64,000 nucleotides of DNA from Butyribacter intestini (GTDB lineage Bacteria > Bacillota > Clostridia > Lachnospirales > Lachnospiraceae): NCBI GenBank assembly GCA_001414325.1, contig LLKB01000005.1, positions 624,303 to 688,302 of the forward strand, given 5' to 3'. Each line of letters begins with the position of its first letter. Position 1 is the stretch's first letter. Under the pieces are notes generated by a model, which saw only the letters and a list, made by a program, of their open reading frames with translations, searched no databases and was not told the origin of the DNA. The position numbers and the translations under genes were made by a program. Positions 7,783 through 16,685 of this stretch are shown piece by piece.

Positions 7783-9115
7783 TGATGCGTCTTGCACAAT
7801 ATGCTCTGGAATAATTAAGGTTTGATTTTACGATTCCCCACTTCTTACCCATAGCCTCAACTGCCTTTCCGTCACCTATATACATAACGACATGACCTAT
7901 TCTGCTGCCATGACGATAAAATACAAGGTCACCGGGCTGAAGATCTTTTATATCAACTTTCTTTCCACAATTTGCCTGACTTGCCGAACTGTGCGGCAGA
8001 CTATATCCAAACTTCTGATATACGCTCATAACAAATCCTGAGCAGTCTGCACCCTTTGTCAGACTTGTGCCTCCCCAAACATATGGGTTTCCAACAAATT
8101 TAAGTGCATAGTTTACTATCTGATTTCCAAGCTTTTCGTCTGATTTTGAAAAACTTAATGTCTCCTCTGCCGCATCCTCTGAAGCCGCCTGTTTTTTCTT
8201 TGTATCTAATATTGTCGCTGTGTCAAACTTACGGTAAGTGTCGGTATATTTCCTGGCAACATAGCCTTTGCGTCCATTTACCCTGACTTTAAGCCACTTT
8301 TCACCTTCTTTTATAACGGTGCATACATCGTCATCTTTAAGCTGTGTTACGATAGATGCTGATAAACTTTTCTTTTTTCTCAGGTTAAGAACATCAACGC
8401 TATCTTTTAACTCCGCATAAGTTGTCGCATATTTATCCGCTAGTTTTTCAACTTTTACACCACCCTTAACGAGTGACTTTTTCCACACATAACCCTTTGC
8501 TTTGCCTGACTTAACCTTAACCCAGTTGCCGTCTTTAGAATTTCCGATAATATTAACGGCATCTCCATTTTCCATTTTCGCAATCTTTTTACCGTTTCCT
8601 GATGGAGACTTTCTTATATTTATAACATCATCCTTTGAAACTGCCACGGCTGTATTCTTCCACTTTTTATCAAGTGCCTTTTTCTTCTTTTCAGCCTTTT
8701 CTTTATTAGCAGCTTTTTTTGCCAAAGCATCTTCCTTTGAAGTCTTTTCTGTACCAGACTGCATTGTCACTGCCTGAGATGTACTTACTGCTGTGCCTGT
8801 GCTTATCGCTGCCTGTGTGCCGACTGCTGCACCCGTGCTTACTGCTGCCTGTGTGCTCACTGCCGCACCCGTGCTTATCGCTGCCTGTGTAGCCGCTGTC
8901 ACATTTACCTGTGCATTATCTGCACCTGCCATACCTAATACCGTGCTGTCAGATGATGTACCCGCACCAACTGACACACCGGCATCATAATAATTATCTA
9001 AAACACCGGCATTTGTCATAGCCGATGCATCTGTTCCCGAAAAACCCATACCTATTGTAATAAAACAGGCTGCCCCTAAACCAGCCGCTGTTTTTACCCA
9101 ATGTGTTCTGTTCAT
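7775..9115 (-). CDS. Secreted NlpC/P60 peptidoglycan endopeptidase with two SH3b domains
   Basis: A 446-aa wall hydrolase. The start is 9115 (MNRTHWVKTAAG): a consensus promoter at 9172-9200 places transcription downstream of the longer in-frame ATG. Order: signal peptide 1-33 ending ASA; linker with degenerate Ser-Thr-Gly-Ala repeats (STGAAVSTQAAVSTGAAVG) at about 76-113; Lys-rich segment; bacterial SH3 domains at about 157-218 and 240-293 for wall binding; NlpC/P60 domain at about 328-446. The catalytic Cys358 is in GADCSGFV and His408 in RIGHVVMYIGDG. The family cleaves gamma-D-Glu-diaminopimelate type stem-peptide bonds. Alone on its strand, it is probably a cell-separation or turnover enzyme. 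Confidence 0.94.
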   Translation of the reverse strand: MNRTHWVKTAAGLGAACFITIGMGFSGTDASAMTNAGVLDNYYDAGVSVGAGTSSDSTVLGMAGADNAQVNVTAATQAAISTGAAVSTQAAVSTGAAVGTQAAISTGTAVSTSQAVTMQSGTEKTSKEDALAKKAANKEKAEKKKKALDKKWKNTAVAVSKDDVINIRKSPSGNGKKIAKMENGDAVNIIGNSKDGNWVKVKSGKAKGYVWKKSLVKGGVKVEKLADKYATTYAELKDSVDVLNLRKKKSLSASIVTQLKDDDVCTVIKEGEKWLKVRVNGRKGYVARKYTDTYRKFDTATILDTKKKQAASEDAAEETLSFSKSDEKLGNQIVNYALKFVGNPYVWGGTSLTKGADCSGFVMSVYQKFGYSLPHSSASQANCGKKVDIKDLQPGDLVFYRHGSRIGHVVMYIGDGKAVEAMGKKWGIVKSNLNYSRAYCARRIIR

Positions 9116-9171
9116 TTTAATTCTAAAACCTCTCTTCACTTTTATTACAAAACTATTACAATATGTTAAAA

Positions 9172-9200
9172 AGTATAGCACCGTAATCTTTGTATGTCAA
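9172..9200 (-). promoter_or_regulatory. Consensus sigma-A promoter for the NlpC/P60 gene
   Basis: TTGACA, 17-nt spacer, TATACT on the minus strand; predicted start near 9165, about 50 nt before the chosen start codon. It rules out translation from the more distant in-frame ATG at 9181. Confidence 0.85.
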
Positions 9201-9349
9201 CAAAACAATTGTGTATTTTTTATGTTTTTCTAAATTATTTTTGTTATTTTTTGTCAAAATTGTGTTTTTTTACATTTACTTTGATTATATTATTTTCAAT
9301 CATTATAAAAATTATACAACTTTAGTTCCAAAGAAAAAACAGTTTTAAT

Positions 9350-10336
9350 CTACAGCAGTCGTAAAAGTTTTTCTTTATGTGATGCAGAAGTAAAAGCTGC
9401 CATTATGGCATTTCTCTCAAAATCTATTATATCATCTTCATCAAATCCAAAAGTATCTGCAAGCATGGTAAGTTCTTTTTTTATGTCTGTTCCGGATACC
9501 ATCATATTGTCCGTATTTATCGTAACTTTAACACCTGCATCCATAAGCTTTTTAATAGGATATTCATTGATATTTTCATATATGTTTGTATTGAGATTGC
9601 TGGTCGGACATAGTTCTAAAGTGATACCACCGTATGAAAGTTTCTTCAATGTATCCGCATTTTCCACTGAACGCACACCATGACCTATCCTTTTTGCTCC
9701 AAATTTAAGGGCATATTCTACACTTGTAGGATTATCTGCTTCTCCTGCGTGTATTGTAAATGGAATATGTTTTTCACGAGCAAGTTCAAATATATCCCTA
9801 AAATCTTTTGTAGGAAAAAGTCCCTCTGCTCCTGCCAGGTCTATCGCAACAACCCCTTTGCCAAGATATTTTTCGGCTGTCTCAACAGTTTCCATATTTT
9901 CAGCATGATTATCATTTCCACGCATACAGCACAAAATAAGACCTGCATCCAAAGATGACCGGTTTAGTCCACGGACAGCGGCTTCAACTGCCATTTTCTG
10001 TGACATCCCTTTTTTCGTATGAAGCTGCGGTGCAAATCTTATCTCTGCATATATAATTCCTTCACTTTTAAGTTCCTCGATAAGTTTATATACGGCAAAA
10101 CTCAGAGCCTCTCCAGTCTGTAAAAGCGTCAGCGGATATTCAAATTTTTCAAGATATTCATTGAGATCTTTGCACTCATGTGACACCTGCAGCCTTTTTA
10201 AAAGTTCTTCATCCGTATTCTCATTTTTAATCCCCTGCATACACATGAGCTCTTTAACCGTCTCAAGAGATAATGAGCCATCCAGATGAAGATGAATGTC
10301 AACAAGTCCTATATTATCTAAGTTTACATTTTTCAC
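9350..10336 (-). CDS. add: Adenosine deaminase
   Basis: Add (328 aa) hydrolyses adenosine or deoxyadenosine to inosine in purine salvage. Zinc and catalytic motifs are in order: VDIHLHLDGSLS (HxH), FTIHAGEAD (His and Glu), RIGHGVRS and TINTDNMMVSGT (Asp). I place the start at a GTG (10336), since GGAAAGGAG lies 10 nt before it. A longer reading begins inside the leader repeat and would add MRRYREYIVK, which is merely the translated repeat end. The leader element (10361-10523) fills the gap to the preceding histidine kinase gene and ends 24 nt before this start. Confidence 0.93.
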   Translation of the reverse strand: MKNVNLDNIGLVDIHLHLDGSLSLETVKELMCMQGIKNENTDEELLKRLQVSHECKDLNEYLEKFEYPLTLLQTGEALSFAVYKLIEELKSEGIIYAEIRFAPQLHTKKGMSQKMAVEAAVRGLNRSSLDAGLILCCMRGNDNHAENMETVETAEKYLGKGVVAIDLAGAEGLFPTKDFRDIFELAREKHIPFTIHAGEADNPTSVEYALKFGAKRIGHGVRSVENADTLKKLSYGGITLELCPTSNLNTNIYENINEYPIKKLMDAGVKVTINTDNMMVSGTDIKKELTMLADTFGFDEDDIIDFERNAIMAAFTSASHKEKLLRLL

Positions 10337-10360
10337 ACTACTTTTTCTCCTTTCCTTTAC

Positions 10361-10523
10361 AATGTACTCTCGGTATCTTCTCAAAACGAGTCATTTCGGC
10401 TGCATTTCCGATATACTGTTTCCATTTTCTCGTCGGACACACCGTGTACGCACTGCGAAAATGTCATTGTATATCAAAAATCCATCTCGAAATTCTTCGT
10501 TCAGAAGATTCCGAGAGTACATT
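10361..10523 (-). repeat. Leader element LE, long copy 1 (before add)
   Basis: A 163-bp element with ~20-bp inverted ends (AATGTACTCTCGGtATCTTC; one mismatch) and internal hairpins such as TCGG...CCGA and CATTTTC...GAAAATG. It matches 27781-27960 along its whole length in the same orientation relative to its downstream gene. The distal end covers the TAA stop of the histidine kinase; the proximal end lies 24 nt before the add GTG, just upstream of the ribosome site. Related short copies are at 48876, 55876 and 59458. Confidence 0.85.
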
Positions 10524-12984
10524 ACACTGCTGCCCTGCTAAGCGTAACCACAACTTTAAACAAATCCCCATCTACAAACACCTCAAGATTTCCATTTTGA
10601 AGCTGCATGAGATTTTGTGCTATTGAAAGTCCAAGTCCACTTCCCTCCGTATTTCTTGACTTATCACCTCTCACAAATCTCTCCATAAGTTCATCACCTG
10701 AAAGGTTAAGCGGCGTTTCAGACATATTTTTTACGGTTATAAGCACTTTATCTGACAATATTTTTGTTTCGCTGTCCTGCTCTTTTTCTGATAGCTCCAC
10801 ATCAATATAAACCCTTGTATCAGGCATTGCGTATTTGTTTATATTTTGGAATATATTATCAAAAACCCTCGACAGATGCCTGCCATCCGCATTTATCTCA
10901 AGCTCGTTTTTAACCTCATCATCCATTCTAAAATTAACTATAGGCATGAGATTTTTCTTTTCAAATTTAGATATATATTCTCCGAGACTTTGCTCAATAA
11001 ATACCGCAATCCCAAGTTTTTCCATATTTACCTCGACATTACCTGTTGATGATTTTGACAAATCAAGCAGGTCATATATAAGATTTTTAAGTCTCAATGA
11101 CTGCCTGTCTAACACATCTATATATCCTGCCGCTGTTTTGTTTTGCAAATCCTCTTTTTTTAAAAGGTCTACATAACTTATTATCGCCGTAACAGGAGTT
11201 TTTATATCGTGTGAAACATTTGTTATAAGCTCCGTTTTCATTCTCTCACTTTTCATCTGCGACTCTACAGCTTTTTTCATTCCATCGCTGATATTATTGA
11301 GAGAATCTGCCTCCATTTTAATTGGAAGCATCATTCCCTTTGTATTTATCTTTCCATCAACACCGCCGGTTGACATTTGTTCTATACCCATATGTAATTT
11401 AGAAATATCCCTAATTACCCTCGCTATAATAATGGTTCCTAATATTTTTGATATAAGTACCGTAAAAAATGCAATCTCTGAACCACTGACAACAGTGAGA
11501 ACACATTCTGTAATACCTGCCACCCAATATACTCCAAATACTATAACACTCAATTTTACCATTGATAAGACTGCTTTTATTATCTTTGCAAAACTAAGTA
11601 TCACCCTCGTTATAAACATATTATCAATAAGTATGCCTGCCTTTACCTGGGCACAAAAAACAGTATAAAACAAAGTGATAAAGATTCCTGCAATAGTGCC
11701 TGCGATTAGACCTCCGATTATAATATTTGAAATGCCATATTTTAAAATACTCTTTATTTTTTCTATGTCTATTTCACTGCTTACAAATAAACTATAACCT
11801 GCCGCTATAGCTGCAATAAGTACGACGACTAAGATGTCTGCAGGCATTCTGTAAAATCTCCTTACCTTACCCTCTTTATTTTGTTCAGCATTTGCAAAAA
11901 ATGCGATAAATATTGACGATATAATAAGCAGAATCCCCGAAAAATATGTCATGAATGAAATAAAATGCTCATGCTCTTTATACCAAAAAATATAATAAAA
12001 ACTATCCCCTGTCTTTAATTGACTGCGTATATTTCCCTCAATACTATAATCACTTGTTCCTACATGATACTGTGTTGCTTTTACATAATAAAATCTATTT
12101 TTTCTATAGACACTACAGGAACCTATTTTGAATTTTCCATTCGCTATCTCATATGCATTTACACTTCTGCCATCACATCCATACAACACTGCTTCCCTAA
12201 ATTCTCCTATAAAAATATCCTCACTGTTTTTTCCAAAATATGTTGCGAAATCTGTTCCTTTCCAATCATTTTCAACCTCAGCCCCCTCAACATCATTTTT
12301 CACTTCTCCACGATCACAAACATCCTCTGCATAAACACTGTCATACAAAACTCTGCATATAAGATTTCCATTGTAAATTTGAAACTTTATGCTTATTCTG
12401 TCATATGGGTATAACTTTTTTAATTTATTTATTATTGTATTCTTGTACTTAGGTATATACTCTCCGCCTGACACCCCCAATTCATAAGTATATTTAATTG
12501 CATCATTATAAAGTTTTTTGCCGTCAAATTTAAATTTAAAATCCCCATAATCATTTATTATATATCTATTTGTCTGTTCAGACATATCAACACAATATCC
12601 GTTCATAACTTCTTTTGTCATATTGTATTTGATGCTTCCTACATATCCGTCATATAAAAACATAAAATTTGAATTTTTATCACTAAAATACTTTTTCTTT
12701 AATCTTGACATCTCACTTAATTTATTAACATAATTCATCTTTTTTAAAGCTTCTTTATTTTGCATAAGTGCAGCATATCGCCCGGCTATCTTTGTCATAC
12801 TGTTCACCCTGCTTTTTATCTCACTTTTTATGCTGCTTTGTCCAAAACCATATTGTCCGATGCCTACAAGATAAACTGTCCCCATCACAATAAAAACAGC
12901 CAGCGATACAGCTTGAACTACATTAAAAAATGCCCTTAAAATTCTTCTGTTGTTTTTCCTCTTAGCAAAAATATCTTTCTTCAT
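10522..12984 (-). CDS. Membrane sensor histidine kinase with large extracytoplasmic domain
   Basis: An 820-aa kinase, partner of the response regulator just upstream. The N-terminal TM (about 20-40) is followed by a roughly 300-residue Tyr/Lys/Asn-rich extracytoplasmic region, then about four further TM segments (FISFMTYFSGILLIISSIFI, ILVVVLIAAIAAGYSLFV, NIIIGGLIAGTIAGIFITLF, and one near VYWVAGITECVLTVV). A HAMP-like stretch follows. The HisKA box is TNVSHDIKTPVTAIISYVDL, and the ATPase part has an N-box (RVFDNIFQNINKYA) and G-box (GSGLGLSIAQN). The C-terminal half is VanS-like; the sensor region is unfamiliar. Its TAA lies within the end of a leader repeat. The ligand is unknown and no obvious target gene is adjacent. 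Confidence 0.92.
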   Translation of the reverse strand: MKKDIFAKRKNNRRILRAFFNVVQAVSLAVFIVMGTVYLVGIGQYGFGQSSIKSEIKSRVNSMTKIAGRYAALMQNKEALKKMNYVNKLSEMSRLKKKYFSDKNSNFMFLYDGYVGSIKYNMTKEVMNGYCVDMSEQTNRYIINDYGDFKFKFDGKKLYNDAIKYTYELGVSGGEYIPKYKNTIINKLKKLYPYDRISIKFQIYNGNLICRVLYDSVYAEDVCDRGEVKNDVEGAEVENDWKGTDFATYFGKNSEDIFIGEFREAVLYGCDGRSVNAYEIANGKFKIGSCSVYRKNRFYYVKATQYHVGTSDYSIEGNIRSQLKTGDSFYYIFWYKEHEHFISFMTYFSGILLIISSIFIAFFANAEQNKEGKVRRFYRMPADILVVVLIAAIAAGYSLFVSSEIDIEKIKSILKYGISNIIIGGLIAGTIAGIFITLFYTVFCAQVKAGILIDNMFITRVILSFAKIIKAVLSMVKLSVIVFGVYWVAGITECVLTVVSGSEIAFFTVLISKILGTIIIARVIRDISKLHMGIEQMSTGGVDGKINTKGMMLPIKMEADSLNNISDGMKKAVESQMKSERMKTELITNVSHDIKTPVTAIISYVDLLKKEDLQNKTAAGYIDVLDRQSLRLKNLIYDLLDLSKSSTGNVEVNMEKLGIAVFIEQSLGEYISKFEKKNLMPIVNFRMDDEVKNELEINADGRHLSRVFDNIFQNINKYAMPDTRVYIDVELSEKEQDSETKILSDKVLITVKNMSETPLNLSGDELMERFVRGDKSRNTEGSGLGLSIAQNLMQLQNGNLEVFVDGDLFKVVVTLSRAAV

Positions 12985-13084
12985 AAAGATTCCCGCCCTC
13001 CCTTATCTTCCCATACAACATCTTATAAGACTTTTTACACATAACCCGCCAATCCATAAGCAGCCTTATAATCAAACTATATCT

Positions 13085-13783
13085 CTAAATCTCACATTTA
13101 TATCCCTGTCCCCACACTACTTTTAAATATCGTGGCTCTGACGGATTTATCTCTATTTTTTCCCTTAAATGTCTGATATGTACCGCAACCGTACCTTCAC
13201 TCCCGATAGGTGCGTCATTCCATACTTTTCTGTATATCTCCTTTGGCGGGATAACTTTCCCCGGCTGTTTTAAAAACAGTTTAAGTATCTCAAATTCAGT
13301 CGGAGTAAGTTCTTTTTCCTCACCGTCCACAAAGACTTTCTTTGACGAGTCGTTAAGTTCTATCCCACCCAGAACAAACTCCGACTCATCATTTTTACTT
13401 TCTACCTCTCCGCCACCTAATGTCATATAACGCCTAAGCTGAGCCTTCACCCTTGCTATAAGCTCTACCGGATTAAAAGGTTTTGTAACATAATCATCTG
13501 CTCCGACATTAAGTCCAAGTATCTTGTCCGTATCCTCACTCTTTGCCGTCAGTAAAATAACAGGGACATTTGAATTTTCCCTAATCTTGCTCATAGCTGA
13601 AATACCATCCATGACAGGCATCATAATGTCCATCACAACCAGGTGAACTTTCATACTCCCTACAAGCTCGACTGCTTCTTTCCCATTATACGCTTTAAAA
13701 ATATTATAACCCTGACTTGTAAGATAAATTGCTATGGCATCCACTATATCCTTTTCATCATCGCAAATAACTATATTATACAT
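13085..13783 (-). CDS. OmpR/VanR-type response regulator
   Basis: A 232-aa two-component regulator. The receiver domain (1-120) has acidic pocket residues D8/D9, phospho-acceptor D52 in VVMDIMMPVMDG, the T in VILLTAK and the Lys in YVTKPF. A winged-helix Trans_Reg_C domain (about 140-230) follows, with LTPTEFEILKLFLKQPGKV and TVAVHIRHLREKIE. It is transcribed with the sensor kinase 100 nt downstream. Together they resemble the VanRS/PhoPR class that senses envelope conditions, but no target operon is evident nearby. Confidence 0.94.
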   Translation of the reverse strand: MYNIVICDDEKDIVDAIAIYLTSQGYNIFKAYNGKEAVELVGSMKVHLVVMDIMMPVMDGISAMSKIRENSNVPVILLTAKSEDTDKILGLNVGADDYVTKPFNPVELIARVKAQLRRYMTLGGGEVESKNDESEFVLGGIELNDSSKKVFVDGEEKELTPTEFEILKLFLKQPGKVIPPKEIYRKVWNDAPIGSEGTVAVHIRHLREKIEINPSEPRYLKVVWGQGYKCEI

Positions 13784-14060
13784 TTCTTTATACGCTCCTG
13801 TTTTTTATTTTGCAAAATATCAATTACTGCTTATCCAAATGGTGCAGCAACAACAAACATCAAAAACATTTATCTCCGGTACATTCATATTATCTCAAAA
13901 AAATTATTAAGAAAAAAGCTGGAAAATGTTTAAGATTTGTTTAAAATATTATTTATAAAAACCTCTATTCTTTTGCACTTATTATTTTATCCCTATGATA
14001 ATTATTTAGCAACCTTTTTGTTCATCTTGTAAATCCATTAACCACTTTAAGATAACAAAA
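13784..14060. other. AT-rich spacer
   Basis: No gene or recognised RNA is seen between the response regulator start and the terminator of the ABC cassette; the sequence is very AT-rich with scattered short A and T tracts. The promoter of the two-component operon should lie at 13790-13950 but no convincing -35/-10 pair was found. Confidence 0.4.
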
Positions 14061-14061
14061 A

Positions 14062-14106
14062 GGACAGCAAACCTATTAAAAGCCTGCTGCCCCGGCACTA
14101 AACCAT
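14062..14106 (-). repeat. Direct repeat DR, copy 1, with terminator-like hairpin
   Basis: A 29-bp block (14078-14106, core CCTGCTGCCCCGGCACTAAA) recurs with one change at 17608-17636. With upstream sequence it forms a hairpin (GG-CAGCA with TGCTGCC), and on the minus strand it is followed by TTTTTGTT, so this copy can terminate the ABC cassette. The two copies bracket the 14.1-17.5 kb cassette. Confidence 0.65.
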
Positions 14107-14133
14107 CAATGTTTATTATTTAATTATCAAATT

Positions 14134-14772
14134 TCACCTTTTTTCATCTTTTATACATCCATCAACCATATGTATTTTTACATCTGACAGAAGTTCAATG
14201 TCTTCTTTGTTATGGCTCGCTATTATAATTAATACTCCTTTTTCTTTTAACTCCAATAACAGTTTTCTTACATCCCCTATACTTTATTCATCCAGTGCAT
14301 TTGTCGGCTCATCAAGAAGTAAAAGTTTTGGATGCTCAAATATTGCCTGTGCTATGGCAAGTTTTTGTTTCATTCCTAATGAATATGTTTTCACTTTCTT
14401 CTTTCTGACATCATGAAGTCCTACTTTTTCAAGTGCCTCGTTTATATCTTCGTCCGTTGCCGTCTTTCTTACCTTTGATAAGATTTTCAGATTATCAAAA
14501 GCATCATATTGTGGCATAAGCTCCATGTTTTCTATTATTACCCCCATATCATTTGGAAAACTTATTTCTTTATGTAATATCCTGCCGTCTATCAGCACTC
14601 TTCCATCTGTAGGAAATATAAGTCCTGCTATGGCACGCATGAGCATTGTCTTTCCTGAACCATTCCTGCCATAAAGACCATATATATTACCACCTTCAAA
14701 CTTATATGAAACACCATCAAGAACATTTCTGCCCTTTAATTTTTTTGTATAATTTCTTACATCGACTACCAT
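14134..14772 (-). pseudogene. ABC transporter ATPase interrupted by an in-frame stop codon
   Basis: Residues 1-162 carry Walker A GRNGSGKT, the signature YSLGMKQK and Walker B LLLLDEPTNALDE. A TAA at 14284-14286 then breaks the frame. Past it the same frame stays open for 49 codons (SIGDVRKLLLELKEKGVL, then IIIASHNKEDIELL with the H-loop His, ending DEKR-TGA at 14134), exactly what should complete the ATPase. A single GAA-to-TAA change would explain it. The product up to the stop lacks the H-loop and should be inactive. Two permease genes precede it (30 nt gap; GGGAGG site before the ATG). Readthrough or a sequencing error are alternatives. Confidence 0.88.
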
Positions 14773-14802
14773 CTGCTTTTCCTCCCTTTCATCTGCATAC
14801 TT

Positions 14803-15498
14803 TCAGACAATATCCCTCTTTTCATAAACGACATCTGCAAGCATATATATACCTGTTGTTATCGCAATATCTCTCACCCTTTTTGAGAACCATATCACAG
14901 CTTGTACGCTTCCTCCAAGTGACATTGTATCTATCACCGTTAATCCAAAATACAGATTGTCAATCTTAAGATAATAAACCATATACAGATTGACAGCCAC
15001 CGCCATTAACAATGATACTATCTTTAACCTTGTGATAACATAAAACAACAGATAACAGACTCCCCCAAAGCTAAAAATAATAAATACCGCGATATAATAA
15101 AATATCATGTTCTGATAAAAATGCTTACTTATAAGAATATCCATATCTACAAAAACACTTACTCCGACAAGCTGTACCAAAACATATATAAATGTAAAAC
15201 CTGCACTTAATGCAAGCATATTTAAAAAACATCTTTTCATAGCGGCTCGCCGACCTATCCGTGATACCGATGATGTCAAAAAAGGATCAACCTCTTTAAA
15301 AACAAACATCAGAAATAATGCCATGTATATAAGTGCAATATACATATAATGTCCATAACCGCCTTGAGTTCCGACTATCATCTTAAATAATTCTTCTTTT
15401 TTTTCTGTATGTATCAGATAGTTTTCCTGTTCATACCAAAATCCCGCAAATACTATCAATACACCCAGATATCCATACGCAACACTTCTATAATTCAT
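14803..15498 (-). CDS. ABC-2-type membrane protein of the LytTR-linked cassette
   Basis: A 231-aa polytopic membrane protein with about six hydrophobic segments (AYGYLGVLIVFAGFWY, YMYIALIYMALFLMFVF, LSAGFTFIYVLVQLVGVSVF, IFYYIAVFIIFSFGGVCYLL, IVSLLMAVAVNLYMVYYL). No sequence motif identifies a substrate. It overlaps the end of the preceding permease gene by 11 nt and lies 30 nt before the ATPase, so it is probably the second membrane subunit of an exporter of the kind often paired with LytTR regulators. Since the ATPase is broken, the exporter may no longer work. Confidence 0.7.
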   Translation of the reverse strand: MNYRSVAYGYLGVLIVFAGFWYEQENYLIHTEKKEELFKMIVGTQGGYGHYMYIALIYMALFLMFVFKEVDPFLTSSVSRIGRRAAMKRCFLNMLALSAGFTFIYVLVQLVGVSVFVDMDILISKHFYQNMIFYYIAVFIIFSFGGVCYLLFYVITRLKIVSLLMAVAVNLYMVYYLKIDNLYFGLTVIDTMSLGGSVQAVIWFSKRVRDIAITTGIYMLADVVYEKRDIV

Positions 15499-16348
15499 CC
15501 TGTTTCACCTTAAATATAAATGTAATTAAACTTATTCCCAAACCTACACCGACATAAAGCATTACTGATTTTATAAAATCCTCAAAACCATACTCTATAA
15601 ACGGCTGTGTGGCATATGTTAGATTATACGGTGTTGTCTGAAGCCACATCCATATAAAAAATCCCAAAATATATGTGATAGTATATCTTTTGCTTATAAA
15701 TGCTAATGACTGAGTTATCATTCCACACATTCCGGCTAAAATTGATGTAACAAAGATATATAACAAATACATCTGATTAGGGTATTTTCCCTCTAACCTA
15801 AACCACAACTCATTTTTATCCTCAAATAATGTTTCTATTCCTAAAAAGCTGTATCCTCCCCTAAAAACAATTTGACTTAAAATAAAATTCACCAGCAAAC
15901 TGATTGCCAACACACAAAACGGTATTAAAAATGATGAAATATATTTTGTCATATAATATTTCTTTTTTGATCCCCTAGACAATAAAATATTTACATATCC
16001 TCTTTTTTCCTCCGAAATATATCTGTCACTTATCATATTTAATACAAAAAACGGAAGTAACCATAATAACAGCATCTGTGATGCATGCCCTTGTGTATTT
16101 CTCGCTAAAAATGATGCATTTGCCGGATGACTTATCCAATTAGTAAAATATTTTGACCCATCTTTTTCACATTCTTTTTTCATCATTAAATCTCTGGCAA
16201 TTATTTCTTTTTCATGTTTTCTTGCATATGCAACATTCATCTGTTTATATTCTACAGACAAGTCAATTATTGGTATTATTAAAACAAGCAAGATAATCAA
16301 AAATGTACGCTTATCTTTCAAAATTCCTATTATCTCTTTCTTTAACAC
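15488..16348 (-). CDS. ABC-2-type permease of the LytTR-linked cassette
   Basis: A 286-aa membrane protein. The layout is that of ABC-2 permeases: a cytoplasmic N-terminal helix (MLKKEIIGILKDKRTF), a first TM, a long outside loop (about 35-85), then five more TM segments, including LLLWLLPFFVLNMISDRYIS, with EEKRGYVNILLSRGSKKKYY as the conserved cytoplasmic coupling segment. It is followed with an 11-nt overlap by the second membrane protein and then the broken ATPase. Upstream lies the degraded kinase remnant and the LytTR regulator. The substrate is unknown; antimicrobial peptide export or resistance is common for such sets, as inference only. Confidence 0.75.
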   Translation of the reverse strand: MLKKEIIGILKDKRTFLIILLVLIIPIIDLSVEYKQMNVAYARKHEKEIIARDLMMKKECEKDGSKYFTNWISHPANASFLARNTQGHASQMLLLWLLPFFVLNMISDRYISEEKRGYVNILLSRGSKKKYYMTKYISSFLIPFCVLAISLLVNFILSQIVFRGGYSFLGIETLFEDKNELWFRLEGKYPNQMYLLYIFVTSILAGMCGMITQSLAFISKRYTITYILGFFIWMWLQTTPYNLTYATQPFIEYGFEDFIKSVMLYVGVGLGISLITFIFKVKQDEL

Positions 16349-16447
16349 TTTTATATTTCCTCCATCTTTCTTTTAGTAAATATATACTAACACAAAATTT
16401 TCACATTTTTCGACTTATGTACAAAATAGTAGTGCTTTTGTCGAAAT

Positions 16448-16651
16448 TTAAAGGTACATCATTATTTTCACAAAAAAATCCGTATCATTGTGCTCTATAT
16501 CCACTGTTCCAGTATGCTTTTCTACTGTTGCCTTCACACTCCTTAAACCGATACCACGCATACCCTTATCCTGTTTCTTTGTAATTATCCTGCCATTTTT
16601 ATAATTCAATTCTCCATTATAAGAATTTTTTATATTCTTTAATGTCTGCTT
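16448..16651 (-). pseudogene. C-terminal remnant of a GHKL sensor histidine kinase
   Basis: Between the permease and LytTR genes one frame is open for about 65 codons and reads NIKNSYNGELNYKNGRIITK, KKQDKGMRGIGLRSVKATVE, KHTGTVDIEHNDTDFFVKIM and a TAA at 16448. This is the end of a GHKL (HATPase_c_5) domain: the NSYNGEL strand, the G-box GMRGIGLRSV and the terminal beta strands. The frame has a stop just upstream, and only about 35 nt separate it from the LytTR gene, so all of the sensor and most of the catalytic domain are gone. The fragment has no start codon or ribosome site. The regulator has therefore lost its kinase at this locus. Confidence 0.85.
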
Positions 16652-16685
16652 TTACCATTGCTCCCATTTTTTTTGGCTTATTTTT

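Noticed and set aside
8780-8900. Short tandem DNA repeats that might be a CRISPR-like or minisatellite array
   Set aside because: They encode the Ala/Ser/Thr-rich linker of the NlpC/P60 protein in frame; no spacers.
10337-10384. Longer adenosine deaminase starting inside the leader repeat
   Set aside because: The extra residues RRYREYI are the translated repeat end and also appear before pfkA; a GGAAAGGAG site fits the internal GTG.
14078-14106. tRNA-end attachment site
   Set aside because: The block does not fold or read as a tRNA 3' end and no tRNA gene is adjacent.
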